From contig NZ_STGU01000016.1 of the NCBI RefSeq assembly GCF_004912135.1, positions 1 to 64,000 on the forward strand: a stretch of 64,000 nt of DNA, given 5' to 3'. The notes beneath the pieces are model-generated. The model searched no databases, was not told the origin of the DNA, and worked only from the letters and a program-made list of their open reading frames with translations. The position numbers and the translations under genes were made by a program. Shown piece after piece: positions 8,407 to 16,996 of the stretch. Numbering within the stretch: the stretch's first letter is position 1; each line of letters opens with the position of its first letter. The stretch is from Rhizobium rosettiformans W3 (GTDB taxonomy: Bacteria; Pseudomonadota; Alphaproteobacteria; Rhizobiales; Rhizobiaceae).

Positions 8407-10911
8407 CTACGCTGCCGCCCGATAGGGATCGCGGTAGGCAAGCAGGCGCAAGGCATTGAAGACTACGAGCAGGGTCGAGCCTTCATGGACCGCAACCGCA
8501 GCTCCAATGCTCAAACCGAAGATCGTCGCAGGCACGAGCACGGCGACGATGCCGAGGCTGACCACCACGTTCTGGAGGATGATCGAGCGGGTCCGGCGGC
8601 TGAGCCCAACGGCGAAGGGCAGGTGCGCCAGGTCGTCGGCCATCAGCGCGACATCGGCTGTCTCCAGGGCCACGTCAGACCCGGCAGCGCCCATGGCGAT
8701 GCCGACCGTCGCGCTCGCCATCGCCGGCGCATCGTTGACGCCATCTCCAACCATGGCGACCTTGCCTTCGGAGCGCAGCTTCTTGATCGCTTCCACCTTG
8801 TCCTCGGGCATCAGATCGCCCCAGGCTTCATCGAGTCCGACATCCTTGGCGATCGCGTCGGCGACCTTCTGGTTGTCGCCCGAAATCATGATCATGCGCG
8901 TGATGCCGATCTCGTGCAGCTTCCGTAGCGCATTGCGTGCGGCCGCGCGGGGCGTGTCCATCAGCCCGATCGCGCCGAGATCGCGATCTCCCTGGCGAAC
9001 CACCATGGTCGTACGGCCGCCGTCTCTGAGCTGCGCGATCGCCTCGGTCATAGCAGCGCCCAGAGCCGGGATGCCGTCGGAGCCGAACATTTCGGCCTTG
9101 CCGATCCACACTGTCTGCCCGTCGAGCGTCGCCGTCACACCCTTGCCTGTAAGGCTCTTGAGATCGGACGCCTCGGCGACTGCTTGTCGGTCAAACTTCT
9201 CCCTGCCGTCACGCACGATCGCCTCAGCCAGCGGATGGTCGCTCAAGCTCTCCACGGCGATCGCAACCTTAAGCAATTCCTGTTCGGAGACGCCCTCGGC
9301 GGTGACGATATCGGTGATGCGGGGCTTGCCTTCCGTCAGCGTCCCGGTCTTGTCGAAGGCGATCGCCGTCAGCGAGCCGAGATTTTCCAGCGGCCCGCCG
9401 CCCTTGACCAGCACGCCGCCACGCGCCGCGCGGGCGACGCCCGAAAGGACCGCGCTCGGCGTAGCGATGGCGAGCGCGCAGGGGCTGGCGGCGACCAGCA
9501 CCGCCATCGCCCGATAGAAACTATCTCGGAACGGCTCGTCCACGACGACCCAACCGAACAGCATCACGACCGCGAGCGCCAGCACCACCGGCACGAAGAT
9601 GCGCTCAAACTTCTCGGTGAAACGCTGGGTGGGCGACTTCTGCGCTTCCGCCTCGCTCACCATCCTGACCACCTTGGCGAGCGCGCTGTCGGTGGAGCGC
9701 CGCGTCACCTCGATCTCGACCGCGCCCGCACCGTTGATCGTTCCGGCGAAGACGCGAGAGGCGCCGTCGACGGAATCGGGCCGCGCTCGAGCCGCCACGG
9801 TGTCGGTGACCGGACTTTTGTCGACCGGGATGCTCTCGCCGGTCACGGGCGCCTGGTTGATGCTGGTCATGCCCTTGACGAGGAAGCCGTCGGCGGGAAG
9901 CCGCTCGTTGGGGCGCACGACGACGATGTCGCCGACCACGAGTTCCTCCACCGGGATCTCTCGGGTTTCGCCGTCGCGCCTGACGGTCGCGACTGGCGGC
10001 GCGAGTTCCGCCAGCGCCTCGATCGCGCGCTTGGCGCGGCCCATGGCGTAGTGCTCCAGCGCGTGGCCGAGGCTGAACAGGAACAGGAGCAGCGCGCCTT
10101 CCTCGAACGCGCCGAGGGCTGCCGCGCCGGCCGCGGCGACCAGCATCAGCGTGTCGATCTCGAACCGCTTGAGACGCAGATTGTCGATGGCCTCGCGCAG
10201 CGTGAAGAACCCGCCGAAGAAATAGGCTGCGATGAAGCACACCGTGGGAAGCCAGTCCGGCGCGCCGGAAACCAGATATTCGATGGCGACGCCGATGCCC
10301 AGCAAAGCGCCACTCGACAGGGCGAAGATCAGCTCTGTATTGGGTCCGAGGAACTTGCCATGCGAATGATCGTGGCCGTCGCCTTCCGAGTGCTTTTCGC
10401 CCTTCGACCGGTGGTCGTGACCGGCATGCGCCTCCTTGCCGCCTCCCGGAACGGATGCAGGCTCCCCCGTTCGCCGGACGCCGAGGCTGCGCAGTGCCTC
10501 GTCTATGGCATCTTTAGATGTGGCCTCGCGATCGAACTCGACATGGACGGTGCCCGCGGCGTTCGCTTCCGCTTCGAGGACCCCCTTCATAACCCGTAGC
10601 TTTTCGGCGGCCGTACGGGCGCGACGTTCATGACCTATGCCTGTGACATTCCACGTCAGATGCCCGAAGCGGTTCGTGATCTGCGCGCCGGCGGCCTGGG
10701 TGATCTCGCGGATCCGCGCCAGGGGGAGAACTTCCGGGTCGTAATGGAGGCAAAGCCTGGCAGGAAACTCAGCTTCAGCAGGAACGATATGGACCTTTTC
10801 AACGCCCTCTCGAGCCGCAAGATCGGCGGTGAGGCGATTGACGCAAGCGTCCGCCATATCGTCCACATCAGGCAGAAGTACCGGAATGTCCAGACGTAGC
10901 TTGCTTGTCAT
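8407..10911 (-). CDS. P1B-type heavy-metal translocating ATPase (SPC motif)
   Basis: An 834-residue inner-membrane cation pump. It has two N-terminal HMA-like repeats without CxxC, a His/Asp-rich linker (GHDHRSKGEKHSEGDGHDHS, near residues 175-195), eight predicted helices, the actuator TGES, the transmembrane motif AASPCALA (about residue 475), the phosphorylation motif DKTGT (about 519) and GDGVNDAPA. SPC in place of CPC, and HEGST in the last helix pair, are features of P1B-4 pumps that handle Co, Zn, Cd, Ni or Fe. The substrate cannot be fixed from sequence. Start chosen at the ATG at 10911, preceded by GGGAG; an earlier ATG at 10935 lacks support. Confidence 0.92.
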   Translation of the reverse strand: MTSKLRLDIPVLLPDVDDMADACVNRLTADLAAREGVEKVHIVPAEAEFPARLCLHYDPEVLPLARIREITQAAGAQITNRFGHLTWNVTGIGHERRARTAAEKLRVMKGVLEAEANAAGTVHVEFDREATSKDAIDEALRSLGVRRTGEPASVPGGGKEAHAGHDHRSKGEKHSEGDGHDHSHGKFLGPNTELIFALSSGALLGIGVAIEYLVSGAPDWLPTVCFIAAYFFGGFFTLREAIDNLRLKRFEIDTLMLVAAAGAAALGAFEEGALLLFLFSLGHALEHYAMGRAKRAIEALAELAPPVATVRRDGETREIPVEELVVGDIVVVRPNERLPADGFLVKGMTSINQAPVTGESIPVDKSPVTDTVAARARPDSVDGASRVFAGTINGAGAVEIEVTRRSTDSALAKVVRMVSEAEAQKSPTQRFTEKFERIFVPVVLALAVVMLFGWVVVDEPFRDSFYRAMAVLVAASPCALAIATPSAVLSGVARAARGGVLVKGGGPLENLGSLTAIAFDKTGTLTEGKPRITDIVTAEGVSEQELLKVAIAVESLSDHPLAEAIVRDGREKFDRQAVAEASDLKSLTGKGVTATLDGQTVWIGKAEMFGSDGIPALGAAMTEAIAQLRDGGRTTMVVRQGDRDLGAIGLMDTPRAAARNALRKLHEIGITRMIMISGDNQKVADAIAKDVGLDEAWGDLMPEDKVEAIKKLRSEGKVAMVGDGVNDAPAMASATVGIAMGAAGSDVALETADVALMADDLAHLPFAVGLSRRTRSIILQNVVVSLGIVAVLVPATIFGLSIGAAVAVHEGSTLLVVFNALRLLAYRDPYRAAA

Positions 10912-11053
10912 GTTGAAGAACTCCCGCGTAATCAAACCTAGATTCAGTGAGTCAATATCATTCCTGTATGCAAAACCGATGCGGTCTCCAGCCAGACGCT
11001 GTAGTCCTTTGCCGCCTCCAGGCCACCGCTTGCCTACCTTCTACTTGGTGACT

Positions 11054-11518
11054 TCAGGACTTCCGCTTCCGCCTTTGCAAGGGTCTTACATAAATCTCAA
11101 GCCTATGGCTGATAATCTCGAAGCCGTGCTCCCGCGCGATTTGCTGCTGAAGCCGCTCGATCTCATCGGACCGAAATTCGACCACCTGGCCCGATTCTAC
11201 GTCGATGAGATGATCATGGTGTTCCGCGTCGGCGCGCTCGAAGCGAGCAGGTCCGCTCCCAAAAACGTGCCTCTCAAGGACACCTTTTTCCTCTAGAAGG
11301 CTAAGTGTACGGTAGATCGTCGAAAGCGCGATACGTGGATCGACTTTTGTCGCACGCCGATGCAACTCCAAAGCGTCGGGATGATCACTCGCTTGCTGAA
11401 GAAGCTCAACAATTACGCGGCGCTGACCCGTCAAGCGAAGGCCGCATTCTTTACAGATCTTGACGATATCAATCGGATCGATATGCAACGCTCTCAGCCA
11501 ATCGTACCCTACTACCAT
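11054..11518 (-). CDS. Fur-family regulator (Fur/Mur-like)
   Basis: A 154-residue winged-helix regulator with GLRLTGQRRVIVELL, the recognition-helix region IALSTIYRTLSLLEEKGV and the metal-binding stretch AEHHDHLIDVESGQVVEF. The close match to the alphaproteobacterial Fur/Mur pattern ending HRLEIYVRPL is apparent. There is no C-terminal CxxC pair, as is common in alphaproteobacterial members; a CKEC pair sits near the N-terminus instead. It probably senses Fe, Mn or a related metal and may control the adjacent metal ATPase. Start taken at the ATG at 11518 as the point where homology begins; the frame stays open upstream. Confidence 0.88.
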   Translation of the reverse strand: MVVGYDWLRALHIDPIDIVKICKECGLRLTGQRRVIVELLQQASDHPDALELHRRATKVDPRIALSTIYRTLSLLEEKGVLERHVFGSGPARFERADAEHHDHLIDVESGQVVEFRSDEIERLQQQIAREHGFEIISHRLEIYVRPLQRRKRKS

Positions 11519-12126
11519 TCGACGGGTTGTGCCCCCGAACCTGCGTCTCCCGACCCAAGAAATGTGGGCCGGGTCGAGATAGCACAAGTTCCAACCCTTC
11601 TGGCAAGGGCAGCACTTCGGAGAACGTGCCGCAGGCTTTCGTGTTCTCGCTGCCTAAACGCCGACTAGACTGCACGAGTAGGCTGGGGTACGCCACCTAA
11701 TTCCAAGAAAGCTGAGACCTTTGATTGAAGACTGTCGCGAAGCCGAAGCACACCCAAAATCGAAGCTCGGCGCCGAAAAGCGGAATGCCTTGCGTGCCGA
11801 TCAGGCAGTTGTGATCGAACAACTGTGACGAGGCCAGTTCCTGATTTGTGCGGCACCCTCCGGTCAATAGGATCGCCGCCTTTGTTGGTGACGTTGCGCC
11901 TTGCCGGTCGAACAGGCACTCTCAGCGAGCCGTCAATGCCTCGGACATCAGTATCTCTGCATGTCCTTTTGTCGCAACGAAACAGAGATGACCGCGCTTG
12001 AATCTCAAGCAACCTGAGATGCTACTGAGGTAGGGGGTAAACCGCCATCTGATCGAAAAAGGGTAAATAGGTGTCGCGATCACCGTCAACGTATATTGTT
12101 TGATCAGTCTTATTGGAGCTGCAACC
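11519..12126. other. Intergenic region without a recognised gene
   Basis: A stretch of about 600 bases between the divergent fur-like and stress-protein genes. Several overlapping open frames exist but none has recognisable protein character or a ribosome site. It must hold the promoters of both flanking genes. No clear FNR/FixK dyad (TTGA-N6-TCAA) was found. Confidence 0.35.
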
Positions 12127-12933
12127 GTGACGAAATTTTGTGAGATCGTTGTCGATGCGTGTCCGCGAAGCAATCTGACAGACACCCTTCGATTTGCGCG
12201 CGAGATGGCCAATGCGTTTGATGCCAAAATCTCGGTCGCTTCCTATGCATGGCCAAAAACGTCTATGAAAGACGTCTTGGCTCCGAGTGTTTTCTGGGCC
12301 GAAGAGCAGACCAGGTTGATGGAGCGGGCCCTGGCGTCCAGCCGGGCCATCGTTGACAAAGTCTTCGGTGCCGATTCTGACGAAGTCCACTGGTGTTCGG
12401 GAATTGGCGAACCTACCGCTTCAATGCAGGCGCACCTTCTGACCGCAGACTTGCTGATCACGGATTCGTCAACTGAAGAGGAAAGCGTGTTGCCGAACCC
12501 GGCTCACGTCGCCCTTGGCGCCGGTGTGCCGGTGCTGCGCCTCGGGCACTCATTTGGGGAAGTTCGCTTCTCCCGCATCCTGGTCGCGTGGAAGGACACG
12601 GCGCAGGCGCGCCGTGCGGTTCATGATGCACTTCCTCTGCTTGTCCGCGCAGAGAGCGTTTCAGTAGTGGGCGTGGGGGATGAGGTTTCGAGCGAACGGC
12701 TCGATGCAGTAGCAGCACATCTGCGCCGTCATGGAGCAAAAGCGCAGTATTTGCATATCCCCAATACCACTGGAGACGCTTGCTCAAGCCTACTCGAGCA
12801 AGCTCGGCGTGAGCAAGCTGAGCTCATTGTGACCGGAGTCTTTGGACGCAATTCGCTAGCCGAACGCGTTTTTGGGGGTGTAACCACGAAAATGCTGAGT
12901 AACGCTGAGATATGTTGGTTCATGTCCCACTGA
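12127..12933 (+). CDS. Universal stress protein, two UspA domains
   Basis: A 268-residue cytosolic protein with two tandem Usp folds. The first covers about residues 1-130. The second starts near FSRILVAWKDTAQARRAVHD and ends VTGVFGRNSLAERVFGGVTT, where the ATP-binding G-x2-G-x9-G(S/T) pattern is recognisable as GVFGRN...GGVTT. Such proteins are often induced by low oxygen or starvation. I chose the GTG at 12127 because GGAG lies eight bases upstream; an upstream in-frame ATG would add unlikely residues. It converges on the acetate kinase remnant. Confidence 0.85.
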   Translation: MTKFCEIVVDACPRSNLTDTLRFAREMANAFDAKISVASYAWPKTSMKDVLAPSVFWAEEQTRLMERALASSRAIVDKVFGADSDEVHWCSGIGEPTASMQAHLLTADLLITDSSTEEESVLPNPAHVALGAGVPVLRLGHSFGEVRFSRILVAWKDTAQARRAVHDALPLLVRAESVSVVGVGDEVSSERLDAVAAHLRRHGAKAQYLHIPNTTGDACSSLLEQARREQAELIVTGVFGRNSLAERVFGGVTTKMLSNAEICWFMSH

Positions 12934-12980
12934 CGAGGCTTGTACAGTGCAATCTTCAAATTGATATCGCATCTTGGCGG

Positions 12981-13103
12981 TGATGCTCCCATTTCGAGCG
13001 TCCCACGCGCCGCCACCACAGGCCTATTCGCTTTACCGACGTCGTAGACACCAAACTTGATGCTGGAAAAACCGGCATTCAGCGCCAGGATCGCGTCGCA
13101 CAT
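12981..13103 (-). pseudogene. ackA: Acetate kinase N-terminal remnant
   Basis: Directly after phosphoketolase, in a one-base TGATG overlap, begins [20 protein letters not shown], the phosphate-binding start of acetate kinase (family pattern LNxGSSSxKF, here with F for the first S). Similarity fades after about 41 residues; the frame then runs antisense through the 3' end of the stress protein gene and stops at 12729. The enzyme would normally make ATP from acetyl phosphate, the product of phosphoketolase. Over 85% of it is missing, so this copy must be inactive. The left boundary given is approximate. Confidence 0.8.
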
Positions 13104-15487
13104 CAGTCGCCTGCCTCGGTTGCTGTGCCGTAGGGCCACGACCAATTGCGAATTTCTGGCATGTCCTCACCATGCTCGCGGACGAAAGCCTTGTGCTCTT
13201 CAAGCCTTCTCTCGAGGGTCGCGGCAAATTGCTCGGAGCGTTCGGCAAGCCGGGGCAGGCGCCTCAACGTGGCCAGCGCCAGGTGAAAGCGGTCGAGCTG
13301 ATTCATCACCGCCATGTCGAACGGCGTAGTGGTCGTTCCTTCCTCGCGGAAGCCGTGAACGTGCAGGTTGTCGTGGTTGGTGCGCCGATAGGTCAGCCGG
13401 TGGATGAGATAAGGGTAGCCGTGATAGGCAAAGATCACCGGCTTGTCCTTGGTGAACAGCCGATCGAAGATCTCGTCGGTGAAGCCGTGCGGATGTTCGG
13501 TGTTCGACTGCAGCGTCATCAGGTCAACGACGTTGACGACCCGTATCCTGAGGTCCGGCAGGGCTGTTTTCAGGAGATCGACGGCGGCCAGCGCCTCCAT
13601 TGTTGGGACGTCGCCCGCGCAGGCCATGACGATGTCCGGCTCCTCGTCAGCCGGGCAGGTCGACGCCCACTCCCAGATGCCTGCGCCGGCCCTGCAGTGA
13701 GCCTCGGCAGCTTCGGCCGTCAGCCATTGCGGCGCGGGCTGCTTGCCGGCGGTGATGACATTGATGCGGTTCCAGGTTCGCAGACAATGGTCGGTCACCC
13801 AGAGAAGCGTATTGGCATCCGGCGGGAAATAGAGCCGCACCGTGTCGGCCTTCTTGTTGGCGACGAAATCAGCGAAACCGGGGTCCTGATGGCTGAAGCC
13901 GTTATGGTCCTGCCGCCAGACATGCGACGTCAGCAGATAGTTCAGTGAGGCGATCGGCCTGCGCCATGGCAACTCCGCCGAGGTCTTCAGCCATTTGGCG
14001 TGCTGGTTCACCATGGAGTCGACGATGTGAATGAAGGCTTCGTAGCAGGAGAACAGGCCGTGCCGGCCGGTGAGAAGATAGCCTTCCAGCCAGCCCTGGC
14101 AAAGATGTTCCGACAGCACTTCCATGACGCGGCCCTCGCGGGCGAGGTGCATGTCGTAGGGCTCGATCCCCTCCATCCAGACCCGGTCCGTGACCTCGAA
14201 GACGGCGTCCAACCGGTTCGAAGCGGTCTCGTCCGGCCCCATCAGTCGGAAGTTCCGGGCGTCGGCGTTCAGGCTGATGACGTCGCGCAGGTAGACGCCC
14301 ATCAGGCGCGTCGCCTCGGCGGTCTTGCCGCCGGGGTGCGGCAGGTCGAGCGCGAAGGTTTTCCAGTCCGGCAGGACGAGATCCTTCCTCAGCACCCCGC
14401 CATTGGCATGCGGCAGCGCGCCCATGCGCTTCTCGCCTTCGGGCGCAAGGGCGGCGATCTCGGGCAGAAGGCCGCCCTTCGAATCGAATAGCTCTTCCGG
14501 CCGGTAGCTGCGCAGCCAGTCTTCCAGGATCTTGCGGTGCGCGGCGTCGCCGCGCGCGTTGGACACCGGCACCTGGTGCGAGCGCCAGAAATCCTCCACT
14601 TTTTTACCGTCGACCTCCTTGGGTCCCGTCCAGCCCTTCGGGCTTCGCAGAACAACCATCGGCCAGCGCGGCCGCGCAACGACGCTTCCGTCGGCGCGAG
14701 CATCCGCCTGGATGTCTCGAATGCGATCCATCACCTCGTCCAGCGTGGCCGCCATCAGGCCGTGCATGGAAATCGGATCGCTGCCTTCTACGAAGAACGG
14801 ATCGTAGCCGTAGCCCCTGAAAAGGTGCTCGAGTTCCTTGTCGTCCATTCGCGCCAGCAGCGTTGGGTTGGCAATCTTGTAGCCGTTGAGATGGAGGATC
14901 GGCAGCACCGCGCCGTCGACCCGCGGGTTCAGGAACTTGTTCGAGTGCCAAGCGGCGGCCAGTGGGCCTGTCTCGGCCTCGCCATCGCCGACGACGCAGG
15001 CAACGACGAGATCCGGATTGTCGAAAGCTGCGCCGAAGGCATGGACCAGCGCATATCCCAGCTCTCCGCCCTCATGGATCGAACCCGGGGTTTCGGGCGC
15101 GACGTGGCTCGGCACGCCCCCAGGAAAGGAGAACTGCTTGAACAGCTTTTTCATTCCGTCGGCGTCGCGGCCGATTTCGGGGTAGATTTCGCTGTAGCTC
15201 CCCTCAAGCCAGGTGTTTGCGACCATTGCGGGTCCGCCATGTCCCGGCCCGCAGACGTAGAGCACATCCAGATCGCGCTCCCTGATCAGCCGGTTTAAGT
15301 GGACGTAAATGAAATTAAGACCCGGCGTGGTGCCCCAGTGCCCGAGCAGCCGGGGCTTCACATGCTCGGCGCGCAGCGGCTCGCGCAGCAGCGGATTGTC
15401 CATCAGATAGATCTGACCCACCGACAGGTAGTTTGCCGCTCGCCAATAACGGTCCATCATTTCGATCGACGCAGACCTGTCATTCAT
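13103..15487 (-). CDS. xfp: Phosphoketolase (Xfp)
   Basis: A 794-residue thiamine-diphosphate enzyme that cleaves xylulose 5-phosphate or fructose 6-phosphate to acetyl phosphate plus a sugar phosphate. Family blocks include [32 protein letters not shown], the ThDP-binding [11 protein letters not shown] and SHQDPGF. The length is normal for the family. Start chosen at the ATG at 15487, behind GGAAAGGA; the frame is open further upstream but without homology. It was probably once co-transcribed with acetate kinase, of which only a stub remains, so acetyl phosphate must be used by enzymes encoded elsewhere. Confidence 0.95.
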   Translation of the reverse strand: MNDRSASIEMMDRYWRAANYLSVGQIYLMDNPLLREPLRAEHVKPRLLGHWGTTPGLNFIYVHLNRLIRERDLDVLYVCGPGHGGPAMVANTWLEGSYSEIYPEIGRDADGMKKLFKQFSFPGGVPSHVAPETPGSIHEGGELGYALVHAFGAAFDNPDLVVACVVGDGEAETGPLAAAWHSNKFLNPRVDGAVLPILHLNGYKIANPTLLARMDDKELEHLFRGYGYDPFFVEGSDPISMHGLMAATLDEVMDRIRDIQADARADGSVVARPRWPMVVLRSPKGWTGPKEVDGKKVEDFWRSHQVPVSNARGDAAHRKILEDWLRSYRPEELFDSKGGLLPEIAALAPEGEKRMGALPHANGGVLRKDLVLPDWKTFALDLPHPGGKTAEATRLMGVYLRDVISLNADARNFRLMGPDETASNRLDAVFEVTDRVWMEGIEPYDMHLAREGRVMEVLSEHLCQGWLEGYLLTGRHGLFSCYEAFIHIVDSMVNQHAKWLKTSAELPWRRPIASLNYLLTSHVWRQDHNGFSHQDPGFADFVANKKADTVRLYFPPDANTLLWVTDHCLRTWNRINVITAGKQPAPQWLTAEAAEAHCRAGAGIWEWASTCPADEEPDIVMACAGDVPTMEALAAVDLLKTALPDLRIRVVNVVDLMTLQSNTEHPHGFTDEIFDRLFTKDKPVIFAYHGYPYLIHRLTYRRTNHDNLHVHGFREEGTTTTPFDMAVMNQLDRFHLALATLRRLPRLAERSEQFAATLERRLEEHKAFVREHGEDMPEIRNWSWPYGTATEAGD

Positions 15488-15686
15488 AAGCTCAGTCCTT
15501 TCCAAACAACTCCACACTGCGATACCATCAGAACACATGGCGTATGCGAAACCGCGTATCGGACAGCCACGAAAAAACAATGGCAATGTCCTTTGCGACT
15601 GCAGTTCGGAATCGACAGGGTCGCCTGTGTCTCATGCAAACTCAAAGCCCAATCAGTACCCATGCAACCCTCCGTCGCGACGCGGC

Positions 15687-15709
15687 ACGATTCTATCGAG
15701 TAGAATCGT
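15687..15709. repeat. Hairpin at the lspA stop codon
   Basis: ACGATTCTA and TAGAATCGT form a perfect nine-base inverted repeat around a five-base loop. It overlaps the stop codon of lspA. No T-run follows on the minus strand, so a rho-independent terminator is not clear. It may protect the mRNA 3' end or act as an operator. Confidence 0.5.
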
Positions 15710-16193
15710 CTGGAGGGGATCGCGGCGAAGTGAAGACGACCAAAGCGGCGCCAACTACAATCGCAATATCAGCGCCATTGAACGTCGGCCAATGCCAGCT
15801 ACCCAAATGAAGATCGATGAAATCAGTAACTGCGCCTTGCCGCATCCGATCAAAGATGTTTCCGACCGCGCCCCCCACGATCAGGCCGATCGCCATCGTC
15901 TGAACATGGGTTTTTGCGTAGAGCATCCAAACAAAAAGAAATCCAACGACTAGCGATGTTGCGACGGACAATATGGTCGAAGAGTTTTCAAAATAGCTGG
16001 AAAATATCCCGAAGCTTATTCCTTTATTATACGACAGAACGATGTTAAAAAAACTTGCAATATGGATGTTTCTAGGTGGCTGCATGACGAGCTCGACGAT
16101 CGCGAATTTCGACAGTTGATCGATCGAGAACGCCGAAACTGCGCATGCGAGACCGAGGAGAACTCGAGAGACATTTCCTGTTCGCTTCACCAC
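15693..16193 (-). CDS. lspA: Lipoprotein signal peptidase (LspA)
   Basis: A 166-residue inner-membrane aspartyl peptidase that removes signal peptides from diacylated prolipoproteins. Four hydrophobic helices are visible, with the two catalytic aspartates in GGAVGNIFDRMRQGAVTDFID and FNGADIAIVVGAA (usual FNxAD form). The first conserved aspartate is in SIDQLSKF. Being on a plasmid-type replicon, it is probably a second copy beside the chromosomal gene. With Lnt about 0.8 kb away, two of the three lipoprotein maturation enzymes are here (Lgt was not found). Confidence 0.93.
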   Translation of the reverse strand: MVKRTGNVSRVLLGLACAVSAFSIDQLSKFAIVELVMQPPRNIHIASFFNIVLSYNKGISFGIFSSYFENSSTILSVATSLVVGFLFVWMLYAKTHVQTMAIGLIVGGAVGNIFDRMRQGAVTDFIDLHLGSWHWPTFNGADIAIVVGAALVVFTSPRSPPDDSTR

Positions 16194-16393
16194 AATCCTC
16201 CGTCACATGGAGGATGAGAGCTTCGCTGCTCTAGCTGCTTGAGGTTCAATCGCTAACCTGCAGCTTCCTGTGGAAATTTGGCACCCCGTGCGCCGCCTCT
16301 TCACAAAGTCGTGGCCTAACGGCGATGGACGCGAGCCGCGGGAGCCATTAAGAGTTTGGTAATATCGATTAAGATCGGACGAGGGGTTGGGTA

Positions 16394-16996
16394 GTGACCT
16401 TGCGGGAGTCGATCGCCGCTGCGTGCATTGCGGCTGTATGGGCGCTTGGAAGCAGCAGCGCCTGGGCCCATCCGTCGGCCATGGTGACCGGAGGGCTGAC
16501 TTCGCAACCGATCGGCCATTACGAGTTTTGCAAGCGCAACGCTTCGGAATGCGCGATACGCTCCCGTGACATGACGCCGTTGACAATGTCGGCCAAGCTT
16601 CTTGCGCGGCTGGAAGAGCTCACGATCTCCGTGAATCAAGCCGTCAAGCCGAAAAGCGATCTCGAACTTTACGGGAAGGAAGAGTTCTGGACCTATCCAG
16701 TTGATGCCGGCGACTGTGAAGACTACGCATTGGCAAAACGACGCGTCTTGATGAACGATGGCATTCCGGCTTCGAATCTCCTGATTACAGTGTTGCGGCG
16801 ACCAAACGGCGACGGACATGCTGTCCTCACCGTTCGAACCGACGTTGGAGATGTCGTTCTCGACAATCTCACGGATGCGGTCCTGAACTGGGATGAAACC
16901 GGCTACACCTACCTGAAGCGACAAGCGACCAATCACACCGGGCGATGGGTTTCGATACGAGAAGGAGACGCCCCGTTGGTCGGCTCAGTCCACTGA
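16394..16996 (+). CDS. BTLCP-family transglutaminase-like cysteine peptidase
   Basis: A 200-residue exported protein with a signal peptide (SIAAACIAAVWALGSSSAWA). The catalytic triad of the bacterial transglutaminase-like cysteine peptidase family is visible as GDCEDYALAKR, GHAVLTVRT and VVLDNLTD. Family members such as LapG cleave periplasmic parts of surface proteins; the target here is unknown. The start is the GTG at 16394. The last 12 bases overlap the end of lnt on the other strand. The catalytic cysteine makes it a possible client of the neighbouring Dsb-like proteins. Confidence 0.88.
   Translation: MTLRESIAAACIAAVWALGSSSAWAHPSAMVTGGLTSQPIGHYEFCKRNASECAIRSRDMTPLTMSAKLLARLEELTISVNQAVKPKSDLELYGKEEFWTYPVDAGDCEDYALAKRRVLMNDGIPASNLLITVLRRPNGDGHAVLTVRTDVGDVVLDNLTDAVLNWDETGYTYLKRQATNHTGRWVSIREGDAPLVGSVH

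Noticed and set aside
9184..10599. A 471-codon plus-strand frame.
   Set aside because: Antisense to the metal ATPase, rich in Arg, His and Asp repeats, with no domain resemblance.
11665..12012. Possible minus-strand gene between fur-like and stress genes.
   Set aside because: No ribosome site, no recognisable domain and several competing frames.
12061..12126. FNR/FixK-type box upstream of the stress protein (TTTGATCAGTC).
   Set aside because: Only one half-site agrees with TTGA-N6-TCAA; not enough to claim oxygen control.
13172..13948. Plus-strand frames opposite phosphoketolase.
   Set aside because: Antisense shadows; the minus strand has complete family homology.
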